Shown one piece after another: positions 1-5,882 of a stretch of DNA of 6,381 bases (its first letter is position 1; each line of letters starts with the position of its first letter). The stretch lies in the NCBI GenBank assembly GCA_015068335.1, contig SVKT01000091.1, forward strand, positions 1 through 6,381. Direction: 5' to 3'. The DNA comes from Oscillospiraceae bacterium. GTDB lineage: Bacteria; Bacillota; Clostridia; Oscillospirales; Oscillospiraceae. The position numbers were made by a program, and so were the translations under genes. The notes below the pieces were generated by a model. The model ran no database searches and was not told the origin of the DNA. It saw nothing but the letters and a program-made list of their open reading frames with translations.

Positions 1-1
1 C

Positions 2-805
2 GGCATCGCGGCGTTCGGCCGCACCGAGGAGGATACGGAGGAACTGTTCGCCGTGCAGCGGGAATTCCTGAATCAGAAATATCCGGGCAGCCGCATTTTC
101 ACCCTGACCATTCCGGGCGTGATCGACGTATCGTCCACGCAACTGCGCGAACGGCTGAAAGACGGGGATGGCGCGAAACTGCTGGCTCCGGCGGTGTATG
201 GCTACATTCTTCGCAACGGGCTGTACGGGACGGATGCCGATCTGCGCCATCTCTCCACAGAGCAACTGCGCTGTGCGGCGATGAGTTTTTTGAAGCATAA
301 GCGCATCCCCCACGTGCTGGGAACGGAGCAGGAGGCTGTCCGCCTGGCAGAGCGCTGGGGCGCGGACACGGAAAAGGCCCGCATCGCCGCCCTGCTGCAC
401 GACTGCACGAAGAAGTTGAATATGGAAGAACAACTGGTTCTGTGCCGCAAATACGGCATTGAACTGGATGCGTTGGAACAAAAGGCGCTGAAACTGCTGC
501 ACGCCAAAACCGGCGCCGCGGTGGCGCGGGACCTGTTCGGCGTTGACGATGAGATTTACAGCGCCATCTACTGGCACACCACGGGGCGTGCCGGAATGAC
601 CACCCTGGAAAAGGTCCTCTATCTTGCGGACTATATCGAGCCGACCCGGAACTTCCCCGGCGTGGATGCACTGCGCAGGGCCTGCTATGAGGATCTGGAC
701 AAGGGCTTGCTGCTGGGTCTTGAAATGTCTGTTGAGGAAATGACTGCTATGGGAAATCCTGTACATCACGCCACCATCGAGGCACGGGACGCATTGAAAG
801 GATAA
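2..805 (+). CDS. nadD/yqeK: NadD-YqeK fusion protein, 5'-truncated (nicotinate-nucleotide adenylyltransferase C-terminus plus HD-domain Ap4A hydrolase)
   Basis: The frame is open from the left window edge, giving 267 visible residues, so the true start lies upstream; the GTG at 53 is internal. Residues 1-76 are the end of NadD, which adenylates nicotinate mononucleotide in NAD synthesis: the family motif DVSSTQLRERL and the closing YILRNGLYG are present. A short linker leads to a complete YqeK-type HD domain from about residue 82. Its likely metal ligands are H104, H133-D134 (LLHDCTK), H167, H192 (YWHTTGR) and D210 (LADYIEP). YqeK proteins are known to split diadenosine tetraphosphate symmetrically into two ADP. 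In Bacillus, nadD and yqeK are separate adjacent genes; here no stop or start separates them. The protein should be cytosolic. It opens the visible part of an operon whose next gene starts 2-11 bases after the TAA. The catalytic HxGH part of NadD lies outside the window and cannot be checked. Confidence 0.93.
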   Translation, partial: GIAAFGRTEEDTEELFAVQREFLNQKYPGSRIFTLTIPGVIDVSSTQLRERLKDGDGAKLLAPAVYGYILRNGLYGTDADLRHLSTEQLRCAAMSFLKHKRIPHVLGTEQEAVRLAERWGADTEKARIAALLHDCTKKLNMEEQLVLCRKYGIELDALEQKALKLLHAKTGAAVARDLFGVDDEIYSAIYWHTTGRAGMTTLEKVLYLADYIEPTRNFPGVDALRRACYEDLDKGLLLGLEMSVEEMTAMGNPVHHATIEARDALKG

Positions 806-819
806 GGTTGAGAACAATG
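797..819 (+). promoter_or_regulatory. Ribosome binding region deciding the LCP start
   Basis: Two start options lie close together. AAAGGA (797-802) overlaps the end of the upstream gene and sits five bases before TTG 808; AAGG (804-807) sits nine bases before ATG 817. ATG with normal spacing is the better guess. Either way, the tight junction (stop at 803-805) implies translational coupling with the NadD-YqeK gene. Confidence 0.5.
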
Positions 820-2274
820 CAGAGAGAGAAAAATAAACGCACCGCGGAACGCCGTCCGGTGAGTAAACCGAAAAAGAAGAAGGCCAATCCCCTGAACCGT
901 CAGGAGAAGGAACTGGTTGCCGCCGCAATTGTCCTGTCGGTGGTGCTGGTGGTTATGGTGGGCTATAAGAGCCTGTTTTCCAGACCGGACATTGGAAAGG
1001 ACAAAACGCCCCAGCATCCCGGCACCGAACAGGGGGAGTCCTCTGGCGGCGCAGAGAGCAGCGGAAGTCTGATCCCCCGTGTGGACGGCGAACGCAAGAG
1101 CAAGGACTTTTACACCATCCTCATCCTTGGCAGAGATACCGGCGGCGGCGGAAACACCGACACCATCCTGCTGGCCAGTTACGATGTGACCAACCAGAAG
1201 GCCGCTGTGATGTCCATTCCCCGGGATACGATGGTAAACGTGAGTTGGGACGTGAAGAAGATCAATTCCGTCTACAACGCTTACGGCGGCGGTGACAACG
1301 GCATCAACGCCGTTCGCCGCGAGGTCTCCCAGTTGGTGGGCTTTGAGCCCGATTTCCAGGTCGTGGTGGAGTGGGACGCTGTGCCGCGGATCGTGGATGC
1401 GCTGGGTGGCGTGTATTTCGATGTGCCCTACAATATGGATTACCACGATCCCTTGCAGGATCTGGTCATTGAGCAGACCAAGGGATACCGCCTGCTCACC
1501 GGTACGGATGCGATGCAGGTCATCCGCTGGCGAATGAACGACAAGGACAGCCCGTACGGCTATACCAAGATCGGTGACAGCGGCCGTATGAAGTTGCAGC
1601 AGGATTTCCTCAAAGCGTTGATCGAACAGGCTATGCAGCCTGCCAATGTTTTGAAGATCGGCGAGATCGTACAGGTATTCAAGGAAAGCGTAAAGACTGA
1701 CCTTGATCTGTCGGAGATCCTCTGGTTCGGCAAGGCGGCGGTGTCCGGCGGCCTGAAAGTGCGGAATGTGGAGTTCCTCACGATGCCCTATTCTGCCGCG
1801 GAGGTTTGGAGCCGAAGTTACAACCAGAAACTGGATTACCTGCTGCCCCGCGCTTATGACCTGCTGACGATGGTCAATGATACCATCAGCCCCTTTGTGG
1901 AGCCCTTCGGCCTGGACGATCTGGACATTATGTACGTCAACTATGACGGCAGCGTCAGTTCCACCTCCGGCCACGTGGAAGACGCCCAGGCGGCGCTGCC
2001 GCCGGAGATCCCTGTGGTAGAACCCGATCCGGAGATCGGCGGTGAGCAGACGGGTGAGGGCGTCACCGGCGAAACGGAGACCACCGACCCCACGCTGCCC
2101 GACATCGGCGGGGAACCGGGAACGACCGAGGAACCGGGTGCGACCGAAGAGCCGGGAACGACCGAGGAACCGCTTCCCGAGACCCAGGATCCGGACGCTC
2201 CGGAGGCAGAGGAGGAACCGGAGACCGATACGCCCATTTACCCTGAAAGCGCAGAAATGCCCGATCTGGGATAA
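817..2274 (+). CDS. LytR-CpsA-Psr (LCP) family membrane-anchored cell-wall ligase
   Basis: LCP proteins transfer undecaprenyl-linked glycopolymers such as teichoic acids or capsule onto peptidoglycan outside the membrane. From the ATG at 817 the protein has 485 residues: a Lys/Arg-rich cytosolic N-terminus, one membrane helix at about 33-50, a short low-complexity stretch, then the LCP domain at about 97-270. Visible motifs are LGRD (104-107), NTDT (113-116), SIPRDT (133-138), the KINSVYNAYGGG segment, DALGGV, RWR (237-239) and GDSGR (253-257), which supply the usual Arg and Asp residues binding the lipid pyrophosphate and metal. A C-terminal region follows, ending in roughly 90 acidic Pro/Glu/Thr-rich residues with three six-residue repeats. 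An in-frame TTG at 808 is an alternative start; ATG is preferred because AAGG (804-807) sits nine bases before it. The substrate polymer cannot be told from sequence. It lies between yqeK and rsfS, a common clostridial arrangement. Confidence 0.9.
   Translation: MQREKNKRTAERRPVSKPKKKKANPLNRQEKELVAAAIVLSVVLVVMVGYKSLFSRPDIGKDKTPQHPGTEQGESSGGAESSGSLIPRVDGERKSKDFYTILILGRDTGGGGNTDTILLASYDVTNQKAAVMSIPRDTMVNVSWDVKKINSVYNAYGGGDNGINAVRREVSQLVGFEPDFQVVVEWDAVPRIVDALGGVYFDVPYNMDYHDPLQDLVIEQTKGYRLLTGTDAMQVIRWRMNDKDSPYGYTKIGDSGRMKLQQDFLKALIEQAMQPANVLKIGEIVQVFKESVKTDLDLSEILWFGKAAVSGGLKVRNVEFLTMPYSAAEVWSRSYNQKLDYLLPRAYDLLTMVNDTISPFVEPFGLDDLDIMYVNYDGSVSSTSGHVEDAQAALPPEIPVVEPDPEIGGEQTGEGVTGETETTDPTLPDIGGEPGTTEEPGATEEPGTTEEPLPETQDPDAPEAEEEPETDTPIYPESAEMPDLG
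2113..2166 (+). repeat. Three tandem 18-base in-frame repeats in the LCP tail
   Basis: The units are 2113-2130, 2131-2148 and 2149-2166. Each encodes Glu-Pro-Gly-Thr/Ala-Thr-Glu, and a partial fourth unit (Glu-Pro) follows at 2167. They differ only by a few substitutions. Being a multiple of three, copy number can change without breaking the frame, so tail length may vary between strains. The repeats lie in the acidic extracellular tail, not in the catalytic domain. Confidence 0.85.
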
Positions 2275-2289
2275 AGAAAGGAAAATGAT

Positions 2290-2652
2290 ATGACACCGAA
2301 AGAACTTGCTATTATCGCAGCCAAGGCACTGGATGAGAAGAAGGGTAAAGAGATCGCCGCCATCGAGATCACGGACCTGACCACACTGGCAGACTATTTC
2401 GTGATCGCGTCCGGTTCGTCCAGTACCCAGATCAACGCCCTGTGCGGCGCTGTGGAGAAGGCGATGAAGGAGCAGGCGGGCGAGGATCCCCTCCGCCGGG
2501 AAGGCTACCGTGACGGCACGTGGGTGCTTCTGGATTACGGCTGCGTCTGCATCCACGTATTTTCTCAGGAAGCCCGTGCGTTCTATTCTCTGGAACGCCT
2601 GTGGCACGACGGCAAACCCCTGGATCTCAGCGGCGTGCTGGTGGAAGAATGA
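2290..2652 (+). CDS. rsfS: Ribosome silencing factor RsfS (YbeB/Iojap family)
   Basis: RsfS binds ribosomal protein uL14 on the large subunit and blocks subunit joining, lowering translation during nutrient limitation. The 120-residue length matches the family. Visible signatures are ADYFVIASGSS (34-44), WVLLDYG (78-84), HVF (89-91), and RAFYSLERLW (96-105). At residue 85 a Cys (DYGCVCIHVF) stands where Asp is common in relatives; this is a mild variation. The ATG at 2290 is supported by AAAGG at 2277-2281, eight bases upstream, and the family's normal N-terminus. It follows the LCP gene by 15 bases and so should be cotranscribed. It is the last gene of its operon, since a strong terminator begins seven bases after the stop. 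Confidence 0.95.
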   Translation: MTPKELAIIAAKALDEKKGKEIAAIEITDLTTLADYFVIASGSSSTQINALCGAVEKAMKEQAGEDPLRREGYRDGTWVLLDYGCVCIHVFSQEARAFYSLERLWHDGKPLDLSGVLVEE

Positions 2653-2658
2653 TGCAAG

Positions 2659-2702
2659 AGAACTCCCGCGGAAAGCGCTTCCGTGGGAGTTCTTTTCTGT
2701 TT
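2659..2702 (+). terminator. Intrinsic terminator after rsfS
   Basis: A 15-bp stem (2659-2673 with 2679-2693, one G-U pair) encloses the five-base loop AGCGC and is followed by TTTTCTGTTT-like sequence. It separates the nadD/yqeK-LCP-rsfS operon from leuS. Confidence 0.92.
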
Positions 2703-2777
2703 AGAGCGTGCTTGGCGCTGTCTGCGCAGGCAAATGCGCCAAAGCAGGGAAAAAGAGCGATAAAAGCGGGAAAAACC

Positions 2778-2806
2778 TTGACAAATCAGGGGAATTTCAA
2801 TAAAAT
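2778..2806 (+). promoter_or_regulatory. Sigma-A type promoter of the leuS T-box transcript
   Basis: TTGACA (2778-2783) and TAAAAT (2801-2806) are separated by exactly 17 bases, one mismatch from consensus. The predicted transcript start is near 2813, just before the T-box Stem I. Between the rsfS terminator and this promoter (about 2703-2777) I see nothing else. Confidence 0.87.
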
Positions 2807-3012
2807 ATCTCCTGTTAGCGACTTTGATGGGAAGAAAGCCTGAGCGTCCCGCCCACAGAGAGCCGGCGGTTGGTGTGAGCCGGTGGGGGAGCGGAGGTAT
2901 ACTGGTCCCGGAGTCTTTCGCCTGAACCGTGAGTAGGGCGGAACGGTAGGCACCGTTATTGGCCGGCCTCCTGCGAGGCGTTGAGGGCTGTTCGGGAAAC
3001 CGGCGGTCGAAT

Positions 3013-3042
3013 CAGGGTGGTAACACGTTTTTGACGTCCCTG
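3013..3042 (+). promoter_or_regulatory. T-box antiterminator
   Basis: AGGG (3014-3017) plus ACGT (3025-3028) pair with ACGTCCCT (3034-3041) around the loop TTTTG; C3013-G3042 extends the stem. The seven-base bulge TGGTAAC (3018-3024) binds the tRNA NCCA end. The usual bulge is TGGNACC, so the sixth base differs. The 3' strand overlaps the 5' strand of the terminator, making the two folds mutually exclusive. Confidence 0.9.
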
Positions 3043-3065
3043 AGCCGATGGGCTCAGGGATTTTT
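3037..3065 (+). terminator. Regulated intrinsic terminator of the leuS T-box
   Basis: A perfect 10-bp stem TCCCTGAGCC (3037-3046) with GGCTCAGGGA (3051-3060) and a GATG loop is followed by five T (3061-3065). It shares 3037-3041 with the antiterminator, so it forms when charged tRNA-Leu leaves the antiterminator unstable. Confidence 0.93.
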
Positions 3066-3107
3066 ATTTCTTGGGCAACAACTTTCATCAAATGAAGGAG
3101 AAGCATA

Positions 3108-5525
3108 ATGAAGTACGATTTTACAGCCATTGAAAAGAAGTGGCAGGACAAGTGGCTGACCGAGAAGCCCTATGCTGCCGTTACCGGCGCCGACAAGGAG
3201 AAGTTCTTCGGCCTTATTGAGTTCCCGTACCCCTCCGCACAGGGTCTCCACGTGGGCCACGCCCGCCCCTTCACCGCTATGGACGTCATCTGCCGCAAGA
3301 AGCGGATGCAGGGCTTCAACGTCCTGTTCCCGATGGGTTACGACGCGTTCGGTCTGCCCACCGAGAACTTCGCCATCAAGAATAAGATCCATCCCGCCAA
3401 GGTGACCCACGACAACGTGTCCAACTTCCGCCGTCAGTTGCAGGCTCTGGGCTATTCTTTCGACTGGGACCGCGAGGTGAACACCACCGACCCCAGTTAC
3501 TACAAGTGGACCCAGTGGATCTTCCTGCAAATGTTCAAGAAGGGTCTGGCCTACAAGGCGTCTATGCCCGTGAACTGGTGCACCAGTTGTAAGATCGTTC
3601 TGGCCAACGAGGAAGTGGTGGACGGCGGCTGCGAGCGCTGCGGCGGCGAGGTCATCCGCAAGGAAAAGAGCCAGTGGATGCTGGCCATCACCAAGTACGC
3701 CGACCGTCTGATCGACGATCTGGACGAGGTGGACTATATCAACCGCGTCAAGATCCAGCAGAAGAACTGGATCGGCCGCAGCGAGGGTACCGAGGTGGAC
3801 TTCACCGCCACCAACGGCGACAAACTGACGGTCTACACCACCCGCTGCGACACGCTGTTCGGTGTGACCTATATGGTCATTTCTCCTGAGCATCCCTATT
3901 TGGAGCAGTGGAAGGATATCATCACCAACTGGGACGAAGTGCAGGCCTACCGCGACGAGGCTGCCCGCAAGAGCGATTTCGAGCGCGGCGAACTCAACAA
4001 GGACAAGACCGGCGTCCGCCTTGCCGGCATTGACGGTATCAACCCCGCCAGCGGCGAAAAGGTGCCTCTGTTCGTGTCTGACTATGTCCTGATGGGCTAC
4101 GGCACCGGCATCGTTATGGGCGTGCCCGGCCACGACCAGCGCGACTGGGAGTTCGCCACCAAGTTCGGCCTGCCCATCATCGAAGTGGTCGCCGGCGGCG
4201 ACATCACCAAGGAAGCCTTCACCTTGAAGGACGATACCGGCATTATGGTCAATTCCGGCTTCCTCAACGGCCTGACCGTCAAGGACGCCATCCCCGCGAT
4301 GAAGAAGTGGGTCACCGAACAGGGCATCGGTCACCCCAAGACCAACTATAAACTGCGCGACTGGGTCTTCTCCCGCCAGCGCTACTGGGGCGAGCCCATT
4401 CCTCTGGTCAACTGCGAGAAGTGCGGCTGGGTGGCTCTGCCCGAGGAGCAGTTGCCTCTGCTGCTGCCCGAGGTGGATTCTTACGAAGTCACCGATACCG
4501 GCGAAAGCCCTCTGTCCAAGATGACCGACTGGGTCAACACCACCTGCCCCAACTGTGGCGGCGCCGCCCAGCGCGAGACCGATACGATGCCCCAGTGGGC
4601 CGGTTCCAGTTGGTACTTCCTGCGCTATATGGACGCCCACAACGACAACGAACTGGTCAGCAAGGAAGCCGAGCAGTACTGGGGTCCCGTGGACTGGTAC
4701 AACGGCGGTATGGAGCATACCACCCTGCACCTGCTGTACAGCCGCTTCTGGCATAAGTTCCTCTACGACATCGGCGTGGTTTCTACTCCTGAGCCTTACG
4801 CCAAGCGCACCTCCCACGGCATGATTTTGGGCGAGGGCGGCATCAAGATGTCCAAGTCCCGTGGCAATGTGGTCAACCCCAATGACGTCATTGACGAGTT
4901 TGGCGCCGATACCATGCGCACCTACATCATGTTCATCGGCGACTTCGAGAAGGCTGCCGCCTGGTCTGCCAACGCCGTCAAGGGCTGCAAGCGCTTCCTG
5001 GACCGCGTGTGGAACCTGGCCACCGAGCAGGAGCATACCGGCGATGCGTACTCCAAGGCCAACGAGGCCCTGGTCCACAAGACCATCAAAAAGGTGTCCG
5101 AGGACATCGAGGCCATGAAGTTCAACACCGCCATCGCCGCCCTGATGGCCCTGGTCAACGAGTTCTATGCCAACGGTGCCAGCCGCGGCGATATGAAGGC
5201 TCTGCTGCTGATGCTGTCCCCCTTCGCCCCCCATATGTGCGAGGAGCTGTGGGAGCTGGCCGGCTACGGCGGACAGGTGTGCCTGCAGTCCTGGCCCGAG
5301 TACGACGCTTCCAAGACCGTGGCCGACACTGTGCAGATGGCCGTTCAGGTCAGCGGCAAGGTCCGCGCCAACATCATCGTTCCCGCCGATGCCGCCGACG
5401 AGGACATCGTGGCCGCCGCCCTGGCGGACGAGAAGGTTGCCAAGCTGGCCGAGGGCATGACCTTGGTCAAGTCCATTGTGGTCAAGGGCAAGCTGGTCAG
5501 CCTGATTTTCAAGCCTCAGGCCTGA
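3108..5525 (+). CDS. leuS: Leucyl-tRNA synthetase
   Basis: LeuRS is the class I synthetase that activates leucine with ATP, loads it on tRNA-Leu and edits mischarged tRNA. The 805 residues fit the bacterial type. Visible landmarks are HVGH (48-51, the HIGH motif) and a Cys4 zinc site (C158, C161, C175, C178). The CP1 editing domain follows with TTRCDT (244-249) and VPGHDQRD (339-346, where D346 matches the conserved editing Asp). Next come RDWVFSRQRYWGEP, a second Cys pair set (C436, C439, C480, C483), KMSKS (580-584), then the anticodon-binding and short C-terminal domains. The TTR-C-DT Cys replaces the Pro of many homologues. The ATG at 3108 has AAGGAG (3095-3100) seven bases upstream. Expression is controlled by the T-box before it. 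The 5' two thirds avoid CATG and AGCT while the 3' third does not, which suggests a mosaic gene. No clear terminator follows, so some readthrough into rpsU is possible. Confidence 0.98.
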   Translation: MKYDFTAIEKKWQDKWLTEKPYAAVTGADKEKFFGLIEFPYPSAQGLHVGHARPFTAMDVICRKKRMQGFNVLFPMGYDAFGLPTENFAIKNKIHPAKVTHDNVSNFRRQLQALGYSFDWDREVNTTDPSYYKWTQWIFLQMFKKGLAYKASMPVNWCTSCKIVLANEEVVDGGCERCGGEVIRKEKSQWMLAITKYADRLIDDLDEVDYINRVKIQQKNWIGRSEGTEVDFTATNGDKLTVYTTRCDTLFGVTYMVISPEHPYLEQWKDIITNWDEVQAYRDEAARKSDFERGELNKDKTGVRLAGIDGINPASGEKVPLFVSDYVLMGYGTGIVMGVPGHDQRDWEFATKFGLPIIEVVAGGDITKEAFTLKDDTGIMVNSGFLNGLTVKDAIPAMKKWVTEQGIGHPKTNYKLRDWVFSRQRYWGEPIPLVNCEKCGWVALPEEQLPLLLPEVDSYEVTDTGESPLSKMTDWVNTTCPNCGGAAQRETDTMPQWAGSSWYFLRYMDAHNDNELVSKEAEQYWGPVDWYNGGMEHTTLHLLYSRFWHKFLYDIGVVSTPEPYAKRTSHGMILGEGGIKMSKSRGNVVNPNDVIDEFGADTMRTYIMFIGDFEKAAAWSANAVKGCKRFLDRVWNLATEQEHTGDAYSKANEALVHKTIKKVSEDIEAMKFNTAIAALMALVNEFYANGASRGDMKALLLMLSPFAPHMCEELWELAGYGGQVCLQSWPEYDASKTVADTVQMAVQVSGKVRANIIVPADAADEDIVAAALADEKVAKLAEGMTLVKSIVVKGKLVSLIFKPQA

Positions 5526-5592
5526 AAACAGGACGGTTGCGGGAAAATGAGGATGTTTTGAAAAAATTCACAAGTTTCTTGCAAAACCATCC

Positions 5593-5621
5593 TTGACAAG
5601 TGATATTGTTTTGCATATAAT
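5593..5621 (+). promoter_or_regulatory. Perfect-consensus sigma-A promoter of rpsU
   Basis: TTGACA (5593-5598), a 17-base spacer and TATAAT (5616-5621) match the consensus at all twelve positions. The predicted start is near 5628, giving an rpsU leader of about 65 bases. This implies strong, probably growth-linked expression of rpsU independent of leuS. The 67 bases between leuS and this promoter contain only an imperfect hairpin without a T tract. Confidence 0.92.
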
Positions 5622-5627
5622 AGTTTA

Positions 5628-5694
5628 CTGTTAAAGCCATATCTATGGCCCTTTTATGGAGTTTACTCCTCAACATCGGAGGGAGGGATATACA
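5628..5694 (+). promoter_or_regulatory. rpsU leader with hairpins near the ribosome binding site
   Basis: Two perfect small hairpins are visible: GCCAT/ATGGC (5636-5640 with 5645-5649) and GGAGT/ACTCC (5658-5662 with 5665-5669). An alternative pairing of 5667-5671 with 5679-5683 would cover part of the purine-rich Shine-Dalgarno tract GGAGGGAGGG (5678-5687) and would exclude the second hairpin. This could tune translation, but no known regulatory RNA family is recognised, so the role is inference. Confidence 0.4.
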
Positions 5695-5877
5695 ATGTCG
5701 GAAGTCCGTGTTCGTGAAAATGAATCTCTGGAAAGCGCCCTGAAGCGCTTTAAGCGTAGCTGTGCCAAGTCCGGTGTCCTGGCCGAGGTCCGTAAGCGTG
5801 AGCATTACGAAAGCCCCAGCGTCAAGCGCCGCAAGAAGTCCGAGGCTGCCCGCAAGAACCGCAAGAAGTTCTACTAA
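5695..5877 (+). CDS. rpsU: 30S ribosomal protein bS21
   Basis: bS21 is a small basic protein of the 30S subunit near the 3' end of 16S rRNA that helps initiation on natural mRNAs. The 60 residues begin MSEVRVRENE and contain the family core SLESALKRFKRSC, EVRKREHYESPS and a very basic tail ending ARKNRKKFY, with usual length. The start at 5695 is set by the strong Shine-Dalgarno GGGAGG (5681-5686), eight bases before it. An in-frame ATG at 5656 would add 13 unrelated residues and lacks such a site. It has its own consensus promoter and its own terminator, so it is probably a single-gene transcript. It converges on the minus-strand MATE gene. Confidence 0.97.
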   Translation: MSEVRVRENESLESALKRFKRSCAKSGVLAEVRKREHYESPSVKRRKKSEAARKNRKKFY

Positions 5878-5882
5878 GAACC

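Larger units (their letters stand above)
2813..3065 (+). promoter_or_regulatory. Leucine T-box leader (tRNA-sensing riboswitch) of leuS
   Basis: A T-box RNA reads tRNA charging by pairing with its anticodon and its free acceptor end, allowing readthrough only when the tRNA is uncharged. Stem I is recognisable from the AGAGAG element at 2857-2862 and CCGG pairs (2863-2866 with 2880-2883). A basal GAAAG/CTTTC helix (2834-2838 with 2915-2919) closes it. The 3' side of the specifier loop reads ATACTGGTCCCGGAG, placing the leucine codon CTG at 2902-2904 followed by a purine, as expected. A hairpin AACGGT/ACCGTT (2942-2957) lies in the linker region. The T-box sequence AGGGTGGTAACACG is at 3014-3027. 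The TGGT of its bulge would pair with an A73-CCA acceptor end, which fits tRNA-Leu. The leader sits directly upstream of leuS, confirming the leucine assignment. The exact start and the folds of Stems II and III are not resolved by eye. Confidence 0.93.
1..4819. other. Tract free of CATG and AGCT, ending inside leuS
   Basis: Reading every line, I find no CATG before 4820 and no AGCT before 5245. To the right, CATG occurs at 4820, 4913, 4928, 5114, 5456, 6186 and 6339. AGCT occurs at 5245, 5254, 5443, 5491, 5758 and 6101. At roughly 57% GC (estimated by eye) each word should occur about once per 270 bases, so about 18 of each were expected in the empty tract. Other palindromes such as GATC, GGCC, TGCA and GTAC are present there, so this is not a general lack of palindromes. 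The meaning is discussed in the findings. Confidence 0.85.

Noticed and set aside
766..2607. Long minus-strand open frame of 613 codons opposite the LCP and rsfS genes
   Set aside because: It is codon-aligned with both sense genes and arises from the same lack of TTA, CTA and TCA codons. It crosses two real genes and shows no family motifs.
2520..2843. Plus-strand frame overlapping the rsfS end, the terminator and the leuS promoter
   Set aside because: It is out of frame with rsfS, runs through a strong terminator hairpin, and has no ribosome binding site or recognisable product.
3084..3096. Small TTCAT/ATGAA hairpin just before the leuS ribosome binding site
   Set aside because: It is only five A/T-rich pairs with a three-base loop; this is too weak to call a regulatory element separate from the T-box.
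2786..3151. Minus-strand frame across the leuS leader
   Set aside because: It is fully explained by the T-box RNA on the other strand; no start signal or domain is seen.
3054..5234. Long minus-strand open frame of 726 codons opposite leuS
   Set aside because: Its codons are exact reverse complements of the leuS codons, so it stays open simply because leuS avoids TTA, CTA and TCA. LeuRS motifs on the plus strand are unambiguous and the antisense product has no recognisable domain.
5551..5592. Imperfect hairpin after leuS (GTTTTG/CAAAAC plus GGAT/ATCC with one bulge)
   Set aside because: It is AT-rich with a 21-base loop and is followed by the rpsU -35 box rather than a T tract, so it is not a convincing terminator.
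5656..5694. Upstream in-frame ATG that would lengthen bS21 by 13 residues
   Set aside because: The strong Shine-Dalgarno tract at 5678-5687 lies between this ATG and 5695, and bS21 homologues begin at the MSEVRVRE position.
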